A stretch of 64,000 nucleotides of DNA from Peromyscus leucopus (GCF_004664715.2 NC_051069.1:3216501-3280500), one strand, 5' to 3'; numbered from the stretch's first letter, positions 1 to 12,723 are shown. A program made the numbers and translations. Notes: a model not told the origin generated them from the sequence alone.

Positions 1-681
1 ACGACTGTATAAATGGCTAGGTATAATTTCTATAATTATACCAGCTGTCATGACAAACGAGTCAGGCTTAATATGGCAGTTATATTTTAATAGCTTAATT
101 GATTAATAGAACCACCCTTATTGAAGGCGAGATTGTCTCACAAGGAAAACACACATCCTGTGCTTTCAATCTTCAATAGGTGACTTTAATAATCAATTTT
201 ACAACTGTATTAAAAAAGAGTAAGTGTTTTAATCTAAATTAAATCTAAATTGGGAGTTTTGAAGTGCCACCCAAATGTTTCAGTACCTGTTTTAATTGGA
301 ACATGTGTATTTACAAAGATAAGCAATACCTAGTGGTATCTGAGAGTTTCCAATTTTGTATCAGAAATATTCCACACATGTCATTTAAGTCGGGAAAGCT
401 CGGTCTTAAGGATTCAGGCAGAGAGAAGGCTCTCTCCTGCCTGACTAGGAACTTTGTTTAATAAAATGAAAAGTCTTTGCCACAACTGGGGAGATATTCC
501 AGAGCCCCTGAGCTCACAAGGTCACTCACAGACTGCACACGGCAAGTCGGAGGCATCCCAGAGCACTTGAGCCCAGAACTATGATGTCTGCGGGCAAAGA
601 AATGAGCAGATGGACACAGGATGCATTCTGATGCTTCATGGTCACTAGAAAGCTACAATTTCTGGGTATAAAAATAAAGAT

Positions 682-860
682 GGGGGCGGGGAGACGGCTC
701 AGCGGTCAAGAGCACTGATTGCTCTTCCAGAGGACCCCAACTTCCAGCAACCATATGGCAGCTCACAACTGTCTGTAACTACAGTTTCAGGGGACCCAAA
801 ATTTCCCATGGCAAAACACTAATGCACATTAAAAAATCATAATAATAAAATTTTAAAGAT
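682..860 (+). repeat. B2 SINE
   Basis: GAGACGGCTCAGCGGTCAAG head, CTCTTCCAGAGGACC body and AATAAAA-rich tail. ATAAAGATGG occurs at both ends (674-683 and 859-868), a good target-site duplication. Confidence 0.9.
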
Positions 861-1204
861 AAAGATGGCTTAACATTTTTATATACTCATTTCAAAGTGA
901 GGGCACACCAATAAACATACTAAGCCATTAACAAATGACCCTGACTTCAGCTTAGATTTTAGGGCAGTCAGTATAAACACAGAGACCCTATTGCTAGACT
1001 TGGGTCAGCTCTGAGGATGCTGATGTCACCCTGGATTTCCAATAAGGGGCTGGTTAAAAATCCTTTTGTCCACATACTGGAGTACTATGTGGTCATTTAA
1101 AATTACAGCGTGGAAATATTGCCTGCTCTGGGGAAAATAAACAACATACAAACAAAAGCACAGAATGTAAACCAGTCGACCGACTATAACCTAATTTTTA
1201 TTTA

Positions 1205-1345
1205 GTTCTTCATTTTGTTTTTGTTTGTTTGTTTTTTCTTTTAGAGATGGGGTGTCACTATTTAGAACCAGTTGGCCTCAAATTCACAGAGATCTGCCTG
1301 CCTCTGCTTCCTGCATGCTGAGATTAAAGTTGTGTGGGCTACACA
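1205..1345 (-). repeat. B1 SINE, truncated
   Basis: T-rich tail, then TTTAGAGATGGGGTGTCACT, and CACAGAGATCTGCCTGCCTC: a degraded B1 in minus orientation, broken at about 1340 where a plus-oriented B1 3' end follows. Confidence 0.75.
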
Positions 1346-1357
1346 GAGAAACCCTGT

Positions 1358-1428
<71 letters not shown>

Positions 1429-1457
1429 AAGGAAGGAAGGAAGGAAGGAAGGAAGGA

Positions 1458-1524
<67 letters not shown>

Positions 1525-1567
1525 GAAGGAAGGAAGGAAGGAAGGAAGAAAGGAAGAAAGAGAAAAG
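1334..1567 (+). repeat. B1 3' end followed by (GA)n(GGAA)n(GAAA)n(GGAA)n microsatellite
   Basis: GGCTACACAGAGAAACCCTG is a B1 3' end in plus orientation. Its tail position is taken by about 65 bases of GA repeat and then about 140 bases of GGAA/GAAA tetranucleotides. All ORFs across it are low-complexity artefacts. Confidence 0.9.
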
Positions 1568-2189
1568 AATATGTATCTGTGTATAGGACTGGACCTAGAA
1601 GCATATTTATCAGTTTTAGCAGTGATCATCTGAGGGGTGAGGTAATTAAATATACTTGTAAAATTCATCATAATGGCCATGAGGGGGGTGAGATACACAG
1701 CGAATGTTGCACAGTCCTTGAACTAGAATCAACCAGTGACCTCACTTCAGAAGACACTGAACATGATCTGGCACAGATCTGTAACCTCAGCACTTAAGAA
1801 GCTGATATAAGAGGATTGCCGGTTTTGAGTCAGCCTAAGTCACATATCAAGGCTTTCAAACTATTAAGAAATGGGAAGAAAGAGACGTGGGCCTCTTTTT
1901 CCTTTAGAGATGGGGAGTCCAAAGATGAGACTGAGGCCCAGGTCTGCATCAGTGACCTGTGGAAATGCTGGCTCCTGTGAGTCACACTCTGTATATTGCC
2001 CGCACTGGGGACAATGGACAAAGACCCACAGTTCCACATCGAAGCTCTGACAGAGCCTGACATTAATCCACATTTAGATGTCATCAGGGATGGTGGTAGA
2101 TTTAGTCAGACTCCTAAAGGTTATTAAGTCAGAATGTGACCCTCAGCTGACCAGTACTGAAATCCCAGAACACTTACTAAAAACTCTGC

Positions 2190-2350
2190 CCCAAGCAGGC
2201 AATGTGGATCAGTGGATAAAGGCAATTGAGGCTGAACTTGACAACCAGAATTTGAGCCTTGGAGCAACCCACATCATGGAAGGAGAGGACGGACTCCCCA
2301 AAGTTGTCTTCTGGCCTCCACATGTGCACCACGGCATTCTTTCACGTACA
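2190..2350 (+). repeat. B3 SINE (B2-related)
   Basis: Body similar to the B3 consensus: GTGGATCAGTGGATAAAGGC, then CTGGCCTCCACATGTGCACC. The 93-residue ORF over it is not a gene. Confidence 0.75.
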
Positions 2351-2754
2351 GTAAATTAATCAACCAATCAATGCAAACAACCAAACTCCTGAGTCCTCAC
2401 CAGAGCTCTACTCGTTAGGACACTCTAGGACCTGGGAGCCCCAAAGCAGCATTTTAACACCAACTCCCAAATAATCCCTTCCTTGGGACTCACTGACAGA
2501 GGTGGGCGACCAAGGCTGGGGAAGGGGAAATCTACCACTGTGCTGTACTGTTACACCATCGCCTACTTTTACGAGGCAGAGGGTTGACTGCGGTCTTTGG
2601 GAAGGGAATATTTACTTTTCTCTAAACAACCCAGGCAAGAAATAACACCTAGGAAGAGGTAGGCTACACAAACTGTAACCCCAGTTCTCAGCCACCAAAG
2701 AGGCATTTGGCATTCCTTTCAGCAGCCAGGTGTCCAGTTGGCCAAACTGGAGGT

Positions 2755-2838
2755 CGGTCTACTCCTTGGGAAGGAATCAAACTCGGGTCCTCTGCAAGGG
2801 CAGCAAGCATTCTTAACTGCTGAGCTCCACTCAGGCGA
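2755..2838 (-). repeat. B2/B3 SINE fragment
   Basis: GGAATCAAACTCGGGTCCTC then TTCTTAACTGCTGAGC, the inverted head of a B2-family SINE. Confidence 0.55.
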
Positions 2839-3184
2839 TCTTTTTAAAATTTACTAAACCTACTCAAACCTTAGAAGTTAAAGTTGCCTAAGATTGTATG
2901 TATTTGGCTCCAGGTGAGAAAACAACACTTGGGCACAGGGTAGAGGCTAAGCATGTGTTCCCTGGATGAGAATGGTTAGCTAATCTAATCATCTACATAC
3001 TTTTGCTATTCCAACTGAAGACATGGGGAAGGTCAGTCATTGTTCTAGTCCACCTAAGGAAGGGCTTTGCTAAACGACAGCTCTAAGAAGGCATGACTGA
3101 CAGCTGGGCTCCGGCAGTGGCTTTGGGGGCTTGGGTCTTTTCAACCATCCACCATACTTTTTCAAGCATTAAAAAGTTTCAAGT

Positions 3185-3362
3185 AGCTGGGCACTGGTGG
3201 CGCACGCCTTTAATCCCAGCACTTGGGAGGCAGAGGCAGGCGGATCTCTGTGAGTTCTAGGCCAGCCTGGTCTACAGAGTGAGATCCAGGACAGCCAGTA
3301 CCGTTACACAGAGAAACCCCGTCTCTGAAAAACCAAAAGAAAAAAGAAAAGGAAAAAAAAAG
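3185..3362 (+). repeat. B1 SINE, full length
   Basis: Complete B1 with A-rich tail, flanked by a 14-base target-site duplication AAAAAGTTTCAAGT (3171-3184 and 3357-3370). Confidence 0.95.
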
Positions 3363-3789
3363 TTTCAAGTGTTGGCTGAACCCAAAGCCACAAGGCCTGC
3401 GCCCGCCCTCCTCCTCTCTGTGGGTAGAAATCCCAAGTCTGCTCCGTCCGTCCTCCTGCATTCCATGGAAAATGTGTGTCTCCACTGTCCATGGCAAGGG
3501 ACCAAGAGCCGTTTGGAACAGGATGCTGACTCACAGCGGCAGAGACATGCTGACTGCACAAAGAGCGGATTTCATTTGTTTGCTGGGGGCTCAAGAGGCC
3601 TCAGGACGGGAGCTGCCTGCTTGGAAAGAAAAGGAGAATTGCCTTATCCAGGTCCCCAGAGGGAGGGGGCGGGGGTCGAGGGCTACAGCTCGGGTTGCTG
3701 GATATCCTGACATTTTTGGATGAGAAGAAATCATCTTTACGACAGAGCCTGAAGTATGCCAGGGAGGACTGGCCAGGGCCCCAGGGGTA

Positions 3790-4158
3790 CTATGACGGTT
3801 AGTATTACCAACTTGACTAGATCTAGGATCTAGAGTCACAAACTTCTAAGCATGTCTGTGAAGCGTTACCTAGATAGGGTTAACTGAGGCAGGAATGCTC
3901 ATTGTAAACGTGGGCAGCACCATCCCGTGGCCCGGGGTCCTGGACTGTCTAAAGTGGAGAGAGTGGACTGAGCACCAGCGTTCATTTCTCTACTTCCTGG
4001 CTGTGGATGTAGTGTGGCTGGCTGCCTCCCATTCCTGCTGCCACGCCTTCCCCACCGTGATGGACTATACACGCCCATCGTGAGCCCCAAGAAACCCTCC
4101 TTCCCCTAAATTGCTTTGGTCGGGTCTTTTGACCCAGGAATGAGAAAACTAACACAGG
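3790..4158 (+). repeat. Rodent medium-reiteration repeat (class not settled)
   Basis: Contains GTGGGCAGCACCATCCC..., CTTCCTGGCTGTGGATG and GTGATGGACTATACACGC, strings I know from a widespread rodent repeat (possibly a URR1-type nonautonomous DNA transposon). A second, more damaged relative is at about 18.0-18.3 kb. Confidence 0.6.
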
Positions 4159-4699
4159 AGGCCTCTGCATAAGCAGCGGCAACCAAGGTGATATTCTGGA
4201 AAGTATCTGGAACTCAGGCCTGTATGACCTGGGGGCACCCTGCTTCTCTCTCGCTGCCTGGCATTCCCAGATATAAAACAGGGACCATGGTAAAACTTTT
4301 TCTAGAACACAATAAAGACTGAATGAATGATAGGAGGCAAGTCCTTCCCTCAGCTTCTCTGACACAGACCTAGCCCCTGCCTGGATTCAATGACTGGCTT
4401 ATGAAAACACAGGGCAGACAGAAGACAGGGACCCTGTTTGCTAATAGCGCTCAGGAGATTAACAGTACAGTTTCAAGGTCGACTATGGAAGCTCCGTGAG
4501 AACTGGGAGAGAAAATGTATACTCAGGGTAGGGCTGAGGAACCTCAGGCCTCTGGCAGGTGTGGTATAGCTGTGGGACATGGACCCAGGTCGAGGACAGC
4601 CTCGCTTAGCTGAGTACCCAGGAAGGCACTTTAACCCGGAGATCAAACTTCTGTTCCCACTCTGTTCTGACGTCACCTTGGTTAAGTTTCTTAGAAAGG

Positions 4700-4778
4700 A
4701 ACCAAGGCGACCCTGGGTTCGATCCTCAGCTCAAGAAAGAAAGGAAGGAAGGAAGGAAGGAAGGAAGGAAGGAAGGAA

Positions 4779-4859
<81 letters not shown>

Positions 4860-4876
4860 GAAGAAAGGAAGAAAGG
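4700..4876 (+). repeat. ID-like 3' end plus (GGAA)n(GAAA)n microsatellite
   Basis: ACCCTGGGTTCGATCCTCAG at 4711-4730 matches the 3' part of an ID SINE. Its A-rich tail is replaced by about 140 bases of GGAA then GAAA repeats. Confidence 0.8.
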
Positions 4877-4935
4877 ACCCAAGGCCTAGTCTGCTTTGTT
4901 ATAGACAAGGGATGCATTAATAATCGAGAACCCGG

Positions 4936-5142
4936 AGATGGGGATGTAACTCAGTAGGTACCATGCTGGCCTAACATACATGAAGTCCTGAGTTTGGAAC
5001 CAAGCACCACACAGCCCGGGGGTTGTGGTGCTTACCTCTAACCCTAGCACTTGGGAGGTGGAAACTGGAGGGTTAGAAATGTAAAGCCACCCTTGGCTAC
5101 AGAGCAGCTTCTAGGCCAGCCTGGGATACAAGAGACCCTGAC

Positions 5143-5174
<32 letters not shown>

Positions 5175-5176
5175 AG
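4936..5176 (+). repeat. B4-type SINE
   Basis: ID-like head (GGGGATGTAACTCAGTAGGT), B1-like right half (CTAACCCTAGCACTTGGGAG; CTAGGCCAGCCTGGGATACA) and an (AAAT)n tail. Confidence 0.8.
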
Positions 5177-6847
5177 CCCTTCTAAGGCTCAGAGAACAAT
5201 CTAGCATGTTTCCAAAATCCCATGTAGTACCAGCAGGAAAACACAAGGAAGCAAATCCAGTCATAAGTGGAATAACATGTGTGACATGGGGGCACCTTTG
5301 GACGCCCTGGTTCTCCGGTCACCTCAGGGAACGGGAAGGGACAAACCTGAACGGCTGCCACAGGACCCAGCAGGGCCCCCTCCTCCCTCAAACCACCGTG
5401 CAGATAGACGCCAGAAAAGAATCCGGTTTCTTCTGCCGTTTCTGGGTGAAACTGGTGTTTGGGTTTCCGCGGGGGACAGAAGGGCCGTCTCCTCTTACAG
5501 AGGAGAAAGGGATGAGGCGAGGTAGCCAATGAAGGCTGATGCCAGCGATGCCAGGGCACTGGGGACTCCTTGCCCTGGGTTTTCCAGACGCCTGGTGCCT
5601 GCACAGCTATGCAGACGGTGCCCTTAGAGAGGCAAGCTGTGACTCCACGGGGGCCTTGTCTGCCTCTGAGAAGAGCTGTAAGATGAGGGCTGGTCTGCAG
5701 TGACCCTGAAGCCCAAGGGGCAGGCCTCCACAAAGGAGGAGTGGACAGCTTCCCTTCTAGCAGAAGGGGATAGCCCTGGAGTTCCAGAGGCCTTCCCCAG
5801 GAGTGTGCCTCACAGCGGCAGGGTTTTCTTCAACCTCCTCCATCTTATAAGTAAGAGGTTCTGGTCCCCGGCCAACACACCTCCTGGCACCCTCGGAGAA
5901 TATACTCTCTTATTGGCTGCGCTCAGCTGCTGCATTCCCCTCCAGGCATGCAAGTGAAACCCAGATTCCCGGTCCTGGCTCACTCTCCAGTGCATAGGAG
6001 GGCGGTCTTGCGGCCTTGCTGGGAACCTGAGGTAGTTCTATTTTAAAATACAAGAGAAAAGAAGCGCAGAAACTCACTTCTATAGTTGGGCTCGCTCATG
6101 AGGAGGGGGGGCCTCGCCCTTCCGGGGAACACAAATACTGCTCGAATCAAAACTGGCAATAATAGAGCAACTCCCGGCCCGCCCTCCCCTCGGCAGACGC
6201 CAAAGCTGCTGGGATTCGTTGGCACCAGCGCTTAACTCCAGGGCTGCGCTGCTGCTAATTACCATCTATTTCATGGAGTCGAGATTCATCCTTTTCTAAT
6301 TTAGCTGACTTTCCTTTCTAGTTATTTGGACCCATATGGTAAACCATGCCCAGCTGTGCTGAACACCCCAGAGTATATATTTAACCCAAGGCCATTCTAG
6401 ACCACGAGACTCCTACGGATCAAGTCTCAGAAACCTCTTGTTAATTAAGCAATATCACGACTTTTGCATGGCCCAACTCAGCTTCTAACTAGACATAAAT
6501 TACGTAAGGTGTTGCACGGTCTACCTCGGGCCAGGGAGTAAACACACGACAGCTCTGCACTGGGTCCAGGTAATGTGAGGAAAACATATCCAACATCCCT
6601 CCAAATAGAAACAAAGCTGGATCCTGAGAGTGAGCTAAATTCTGTGGTGAAAATGGATCAAAGCTCACGGGGACCATTCAGTCTTCTGGGTGACACCCAG
6701 CCTCTGTAATGAACCTTTGCTTCCTGTCCCGCAAATGTATCTGTGTCCCCCCCTCTGTGCTCTGAGACCCGTGCATCTTCTGAATAGTATGTGGGTTTTT
6801 ACCTCCTCACACAATCTCATGGTCCTGAGCATTTTTAAAAGGTTAAG

Positions 6848-7028
6848 AGGACTGGAGAGATGGCTCAGTGGTTAGGGGCACTGGCTGCTCTTCCAGAGAA
6901 CTCAGGTTCAATTCCCAGCACCCACATGGCAGCTCAAGACTGTGACTGGAGTTCCAGGGCTCCCAACACCCTCACACAGACACACATGCAGGCAAAACAG
7001 CAATGTACAGAAAATAAAAATAAACAAA
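6848..7028 (+). repeat. B2 SINE
   Basis: GGACTGGAGAGATGGCTCAG head, CTCTTCCAGAGAACTCAGGT, and an AAAATAAA-rich tail. Confidence 0.92.
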
Positions 7029-8254
7029 GTTGTTAAAGGCTAATAAGTAAAACCACTTAAGCGGAGACTGATTTAGAGGGCAGCAAGTGTGATAGTGTGG
7101 CAAGGACTATGATGGAGGCGTGGAGTGGGAAGACAGGAGGCAGGGAGGCAATCGACTCTACACAGCTATAACCCCACAAGTAGGGCAACAAGGGGAAAGG
7201 GATCAGGAGCTTGAGCTAGCCTGGGCTACACTGCAAGACCATGATTGGGGGGCGCGGGGAAAGGGGACACTGGAGTAGAGCCATGCTTGACAACTATTAG
7301 GGACTCAGGGATAAAAGAAGTCATACACCTCTGGAGTAGCGAAAGCAGAGGCACCATCTGCTAAGGGACACTGTATGGAACAGGAGATAAAGCTAGGAAG
7401 AGAAACTGTAGCAGAGGCGGCAGGGAGCCACCAGAATGCCCAAAGGTGAGCTCTCCCAGGTGCTGGGAGAGAGTTACCAGGGTAGAGTCAGAATCAGATC
7501 TCCACCGCTCTGCCCCTCCTAATAACTGTCCTCATGCCCAGCTTCATCCCATGCCCCGTCCTCATGTTTAATAGCAGCTACTCTGTTCCAGGCAGTGTAT
7601 CCCAGCTCCTCCTCTCCTTGCTCTTACTAGCCCGCAAGAGGCCAGCTCGCCCCATCTGTGTCAGGTGCAGGGTCACTAGGGAGCAGACAGCCATCCCTCA
7701 GCCCTGGTTTGCGTTTCTACGAGCATTCAAGGTTTGCCCTGTTTCCTTTGATGTCACAACAACGCCAGCTCCCGATAAAGCATCTGAGGTGAAGGTGTTC
7801 AGGAGTGTCTTAATCACTCCAGATTCCTGTCGGCTCCTTACCTAAGTGGTGTTACTTATCTGAAATATCGGGGGCATGTTTTTAATGAACTCATCCTGCC
7901 TGTCTCTGGAAAGGCCATGCATAACCATCATGGAAAGTTTGGAAAACACAGAAACAAAATACACTGAAACCACAAGAAACAATAATTCATAGCTTCATAA
8001 GTCACCAGTGCCTTGTCCCCCCCCCCTTTGAGTAAATATTGTAGCTGTCATAATAACATACGGTATACTACATTTTATTGCCATTTTCCTGCAGAACTGA
8101 CACGTTTAAGGTGAATGAATGTTAAAATGAGCATATTAAATTGTCAGTATTGATAGATAAACATCAGCAAAATAGACTTAAAACAATACATATTAAATGT
8201 TTTATTGTAAAGAGCATCCGACTTACGAAAACTGTTACTTACCAAAACCACTTG

Positions 8255-8255
<1 letters not shown>

Positions 8256-8302
<47 letters not shown>
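8256..8302. repeat. (CA)n microsatellite
   Basis: About 23 uninterrupted AC units in Anxa2 intron 3. Open reading frames across it are artefacts. Confidence 0.97.
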
Positions 8303-8304
<2 letters not shown>

Positions 8305-9123
8305 CAGAGTGGTTCCAACTGCAGCACTGACTGAGCACTAATGCTGGAGGCTGGATGGATTAAAAGGAAGAAGAAACAGGTGCCCTCGCTAATGCTGGAC
8401 CACAACTGGGATGCATATCCGATAGCAACAGCATCAGACCACACACTGCCTTTCATGCCTGGAAATGGTCGACGACACAGTGACGAATCTAATCCTAACA
8501 GCTGGGGGCTGTGACACGGGTCAGGGGATGGGCAGAACTATGTTCAAATCCAAGTCTGAACCAAGGTCAACAGACATGAAACGTGTTAACTAACCCTCCG
8601 TGGTGCCATGTGTAAAATGGGAATGGCACATGGCATCAGAAATTAATCTGAAGGTCAGCTAAGCAGGATGCTCCAGAATGGCTCAATGCATTATCTGCCC
8701 GTGATAAGCCCTTAGTAAATATTGGTGAAGACGACCAAGATGATGATGATGGTGGTGGTGATGTCAGCCACGCTTGCCCACACGGGAATGTGGGAGCCCA
8801 TGCCTCAGCCCTCAGGGCTTTCTTCGCCTGGGAACTATAGTTTTCCCGCTAACTCAGGGAGGGCCTGGGAGTGTTTTTATTAATGTGAGCATTTCAGCTG
8901 TGTGGCTAGAGATCAACTGTGCAGTCTTTACATTCCAGCGGGCTGAGAGCTTTCTCATGCAGGGATAAAAAGCACCCTTTGTGCTCAGCATGTAGAAGAG
9001 AACATCTTTGTCTAACGAGTTAACTATTAACCTCTAGGGTGTTTCCGCAAAGGTATATGGAGAAATCACAAGAATCACGCCCTATGGTGTGTGAAAGAGG
9101 AATTGTTTTAAGAACGTGGATTA

Positions 9124-9534
<411 letters not shown>

Positions 9535-9612
9535 TCAAGAATTCTAACCACTCTCATGCCAAGTAAGTAGGCGCCAACAGGCTCCCACACCCCTGTCTTT
9601 TTTATATAGGGT

Positions 9613-9807
9613 TCATTTTGACGCTGGGAATGGAGCTGAACTGGTGGAGTACTTGCCTAGCATAGCCTAAGCCATGACTTCCATCTCCCAGCACCACAGA
9701 CACTGTGCTCGGTAGCCCACACCCTCGGTCATCCTCGGCTCCGTTAGGAGTTTGAGGCCAGCTTCGGCTACATGAGACCATATCAAAAAAAAAAAAAAAA
9801 AAAAAAA
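9613..9807 (+). repeat. B4-type SINE with A tail
   Basis: GGAATGGAGCTGAACTGGTG head, TTTGAGGCCAGCTTCGGCTA right part, ending in a 23-base A run. Confidence 0.8.
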
Positions 9808-10104
9808 GGAAGAAAGAGAAAAACTTGTTTCCACAAGAGTTGCTCTTCAAAGGTTCCACTAGTTTCGACCACACCGGGCTCCTACTCTGCATTTCACTTG
9901 TAGTGAGAGCTTCAAAGCACAGGGCGCCAAGCGAGGGATCTGAGACCAGCATCTATTCAAGCTTCTGAAGAGAAAGAATCTGGTCTAGCAAGAATCTGAA
10001 CTAAGTTGAAACTGTGGAAATGTCTGGAAGGTGAGTGTGCACTGCCAAGTGTTACTGCGGGCCTCTGCTGCCCAGAGTGCAACTCATTCAACAGCGACTT
10101 CGGG

Positions 10105-10325
10105 CCTGGGAATGTGGGTCCGTTGGGAGAGTGCTGGCCCCGAATGCAGGAAGCCCGGAGTTTGATCCCCAGCAGCATATGAGTGGGGAAGGGTGATCCC
10201 AGCACTGGGAACGTGGAAGCAGGGGAATCAGAAGTTCCAAGTTATTCTTAGCTACATGACAAGTGTCAGGCTAGCCTGGGATAGATACATGAGGTCCTGA
10301 CCCCCAAATAAAGACAAATCAACAA
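10105..10325 (+). repeat. B4-type SINE
   Basis: CGTTGGGAGAGTGCTGGCCC and GATCCCAGCACTGGGAACGT, then CTAGCCTGGGATAGATACAT; ID-like head and B1-like right half. Confidence 0.75.
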
Positions 10326-11862
10326 ATAAGCTAATGAGCAGCAACACTCATCCCCACGCCTCTATGGGCTGTGCAGCAGAAGGGACTTTCTCCAGGTCTG
10401 GGCTGTGACTGTCTTGGTGGCATCAAGGTGGGTGCGAGCCAAGCCACATCCTCTTTACGGTGACAAGTTCCTGTTCCTCTCCCTCCTCGTCAGTGCCCTC
10501 CTCTGCCTTCTCCAGGATGCCCCTGCCTCCTGCTCTGCCTGGCACATTTTCCTTATTGTCTTTTAAACAGTCCTTCCTCTTTGGGTGCCTGTCAGAGCCC
10601 ACCACTTTCCTGAGCTGATGAACGGGAATCTCTGGCCCACCCCCAAGACAATGGCCTACTCCTCTATCCACTCTCTCTCCTATGCCTTAGCTTCCCTCCT
10701 CTTCTGAAATGTTCCTGCAGGGACAGCCTGGCCCCAAATGAAGGGCAAACCATGGGTAGGAGTGATGTGGCTTGGATCGGTGAGCGGTCCTGAACCATCT
10801 ATCACTGATGCATCCCCTACGCAGTGGCCCTGCACCCTGCAATGCCCCCATTTCACGGCCTCCCTGGTACATACAAGTGTCGGTGACACATGAGGATGAC
10901 CAACCGCGGGGCAGTTTCCGTGAAGAGTCAGCTGACCGTGGTGATGTCAACGGTCTCCTGAGCCAGCCCCGCACCCACACCATTGGGTCACACTACTAGT
11001 GACCACTGTGTCACTAGTGAAGGGTCACAAGGGAGCAACTGAGATCCACACTCCCAAGCGTCCCTTGGGAAAAACTAGAACTCTAAGCTCAGGGTCAGAC
11101 ATCAGTTCAATGGGGCCAAATGGGTTGATATTCATAATTCTGAAACACAAGTGTATTATCAAAGTTTGCCTTGCCTCATTTCACCACTTTTCAGGCATGT
11201 TCTCATCCTTGTGGCCCAACATTACTGTCTACAAAGTTCATGCTCACCAAGGAGGTGACTGAGCTACAAAATAATGTCCCCTGGTATTTTAAGTATAATT
11301 TTCTGGTGGGCCCCATCCATACCAATCTCAGGGTACATGTGGCCTATGGCTTTGTAGGTTGGACACCTGTGGCTCAGGTAGGGGATGCTCTGGGGAGCCT
11401 GACAAAGTGACATAGACATGGGAAGGAAATTTCAAGCAAAGTGCTTTCTGGAAATGCTTTCTGGATTTGTTCTCGGCAGCTACAGAAATTGGGCAGGAAT
11501 CTAAGGAAAATCCTGTTCAGCTTCTTGACAGGGCCACCAGTAACTTATTGGCAAGGGCAGGTAGCTGGCAGTGCATCCACACCACACCCGGCTCACTGGT
11601 TAGGTGACAGGCTGTCATCATATCAGTGAGTGGCAGAAAGGTGGGTGTGGCTCTGTGGTTGCCCTAGAGACATAGAGAAATGGATAATCGGACATCTATA
11701 AAATCCACTTGTCTGGAAATTAAGTTATTAGGTAAACGTGATCTTTCCTTCCCTCACAATAATGGGCAACATAGGCCATTTTCGAGTTGAGCCCCATCCC
11801 TCCACATGGACTCCTAGGGTAGAGTAACTTCAAGAGCTGACTGAAGAGCTCTCTCATGCAAC

Positions 11863-12065
11863 TTTTATTTTTAGGGTCTCAGGCTAGCCTCAAACCTGAT
11901 GTATAGCCAAGGATGACTGGGAACCTTTACCTCCTCCTGCCTCCATGTCCCAAGTGCTGAGATTACAGGTGTGCACAGCTGGTTTCTGTAGTGCTGTGGA
12001 TGGAACCCAAGACTTCATGCAAGCTAAGCTAGGCATGTACTCTGCCAATCTGGCCACAGCCAGAG
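11863..12065 (-). repeat. B4-type SINE
   Basis: Inverted order of the same parts: GGGTCTCAGGCTAGCCTC, CCCAAGTGCTGAGATTACAG, then TAGGCATGTACTCTGCC. Confidence 0.75.
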
Positions 12066-12684
12066 CGACTTCTCGTGAAATTTGATACCAAGGACAATCT
12101 AATTATCAAAGGTGTTAGATAAAATCTGTTGGAGAAACAAATTATATAACAGCAAGACTTGTCTAGGCTCTAACAGCAGGCCAAGTTCCAAGACGAGGCA
12201 AGATTTAAATGAGAAACAACAAACAGGCTTTATTTAATATCGCACACACACGGTCTGTGTGCGCGCGAGCAGGCCCATTCATTTGCACGTTAAGGCAGCA
12301 GGTGCCACAGACAACAAAGAAGGGTTTGAGTACAGGACCCAAGTTGTCGCCTGTCTTTTGAGTGGCTCTTTAAAAGACAAGGTTTAATTCTGAGCTTCCT
12401 CGTGGACAAAAGAAAAACAAAACACAACAACGGAAAAAGCCCTAGGATTAATTACCTAACCATCCTTTTGAAAAAGATACATTCTGGTTTACTTTGTAGA
12501 AAGCTTTCCCAGGTGCTAGGTTAGAAACAGAAAAGTAGAGGCTCCGAGACCCCACCCTGAGGAAGCTCTGGAGATGACGGCTGCTTGGCACTTTACTTTG
12601 GGGATGTGCTCACTGGTAGGTTACCCATAGGCCAGTGGAGGCAGACTCATGCACACATGGGCAGCACCAACTGGATTCAGTGGG

Positions 12685-12723
<39 letters not shown>

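Noticed and set aside
1225..1797. Long frames over the purine microsatellite at 1.36-1.57 kb
   Set aside because: The peptide is a run of RE, GRKE and KKER repeats caused by the microsatellite, on both strands.
2078..2359. 93-codon ORF
   Set aside because: The second half is B3 SINE sequence and the rest has no recognisable domain or splice sites.
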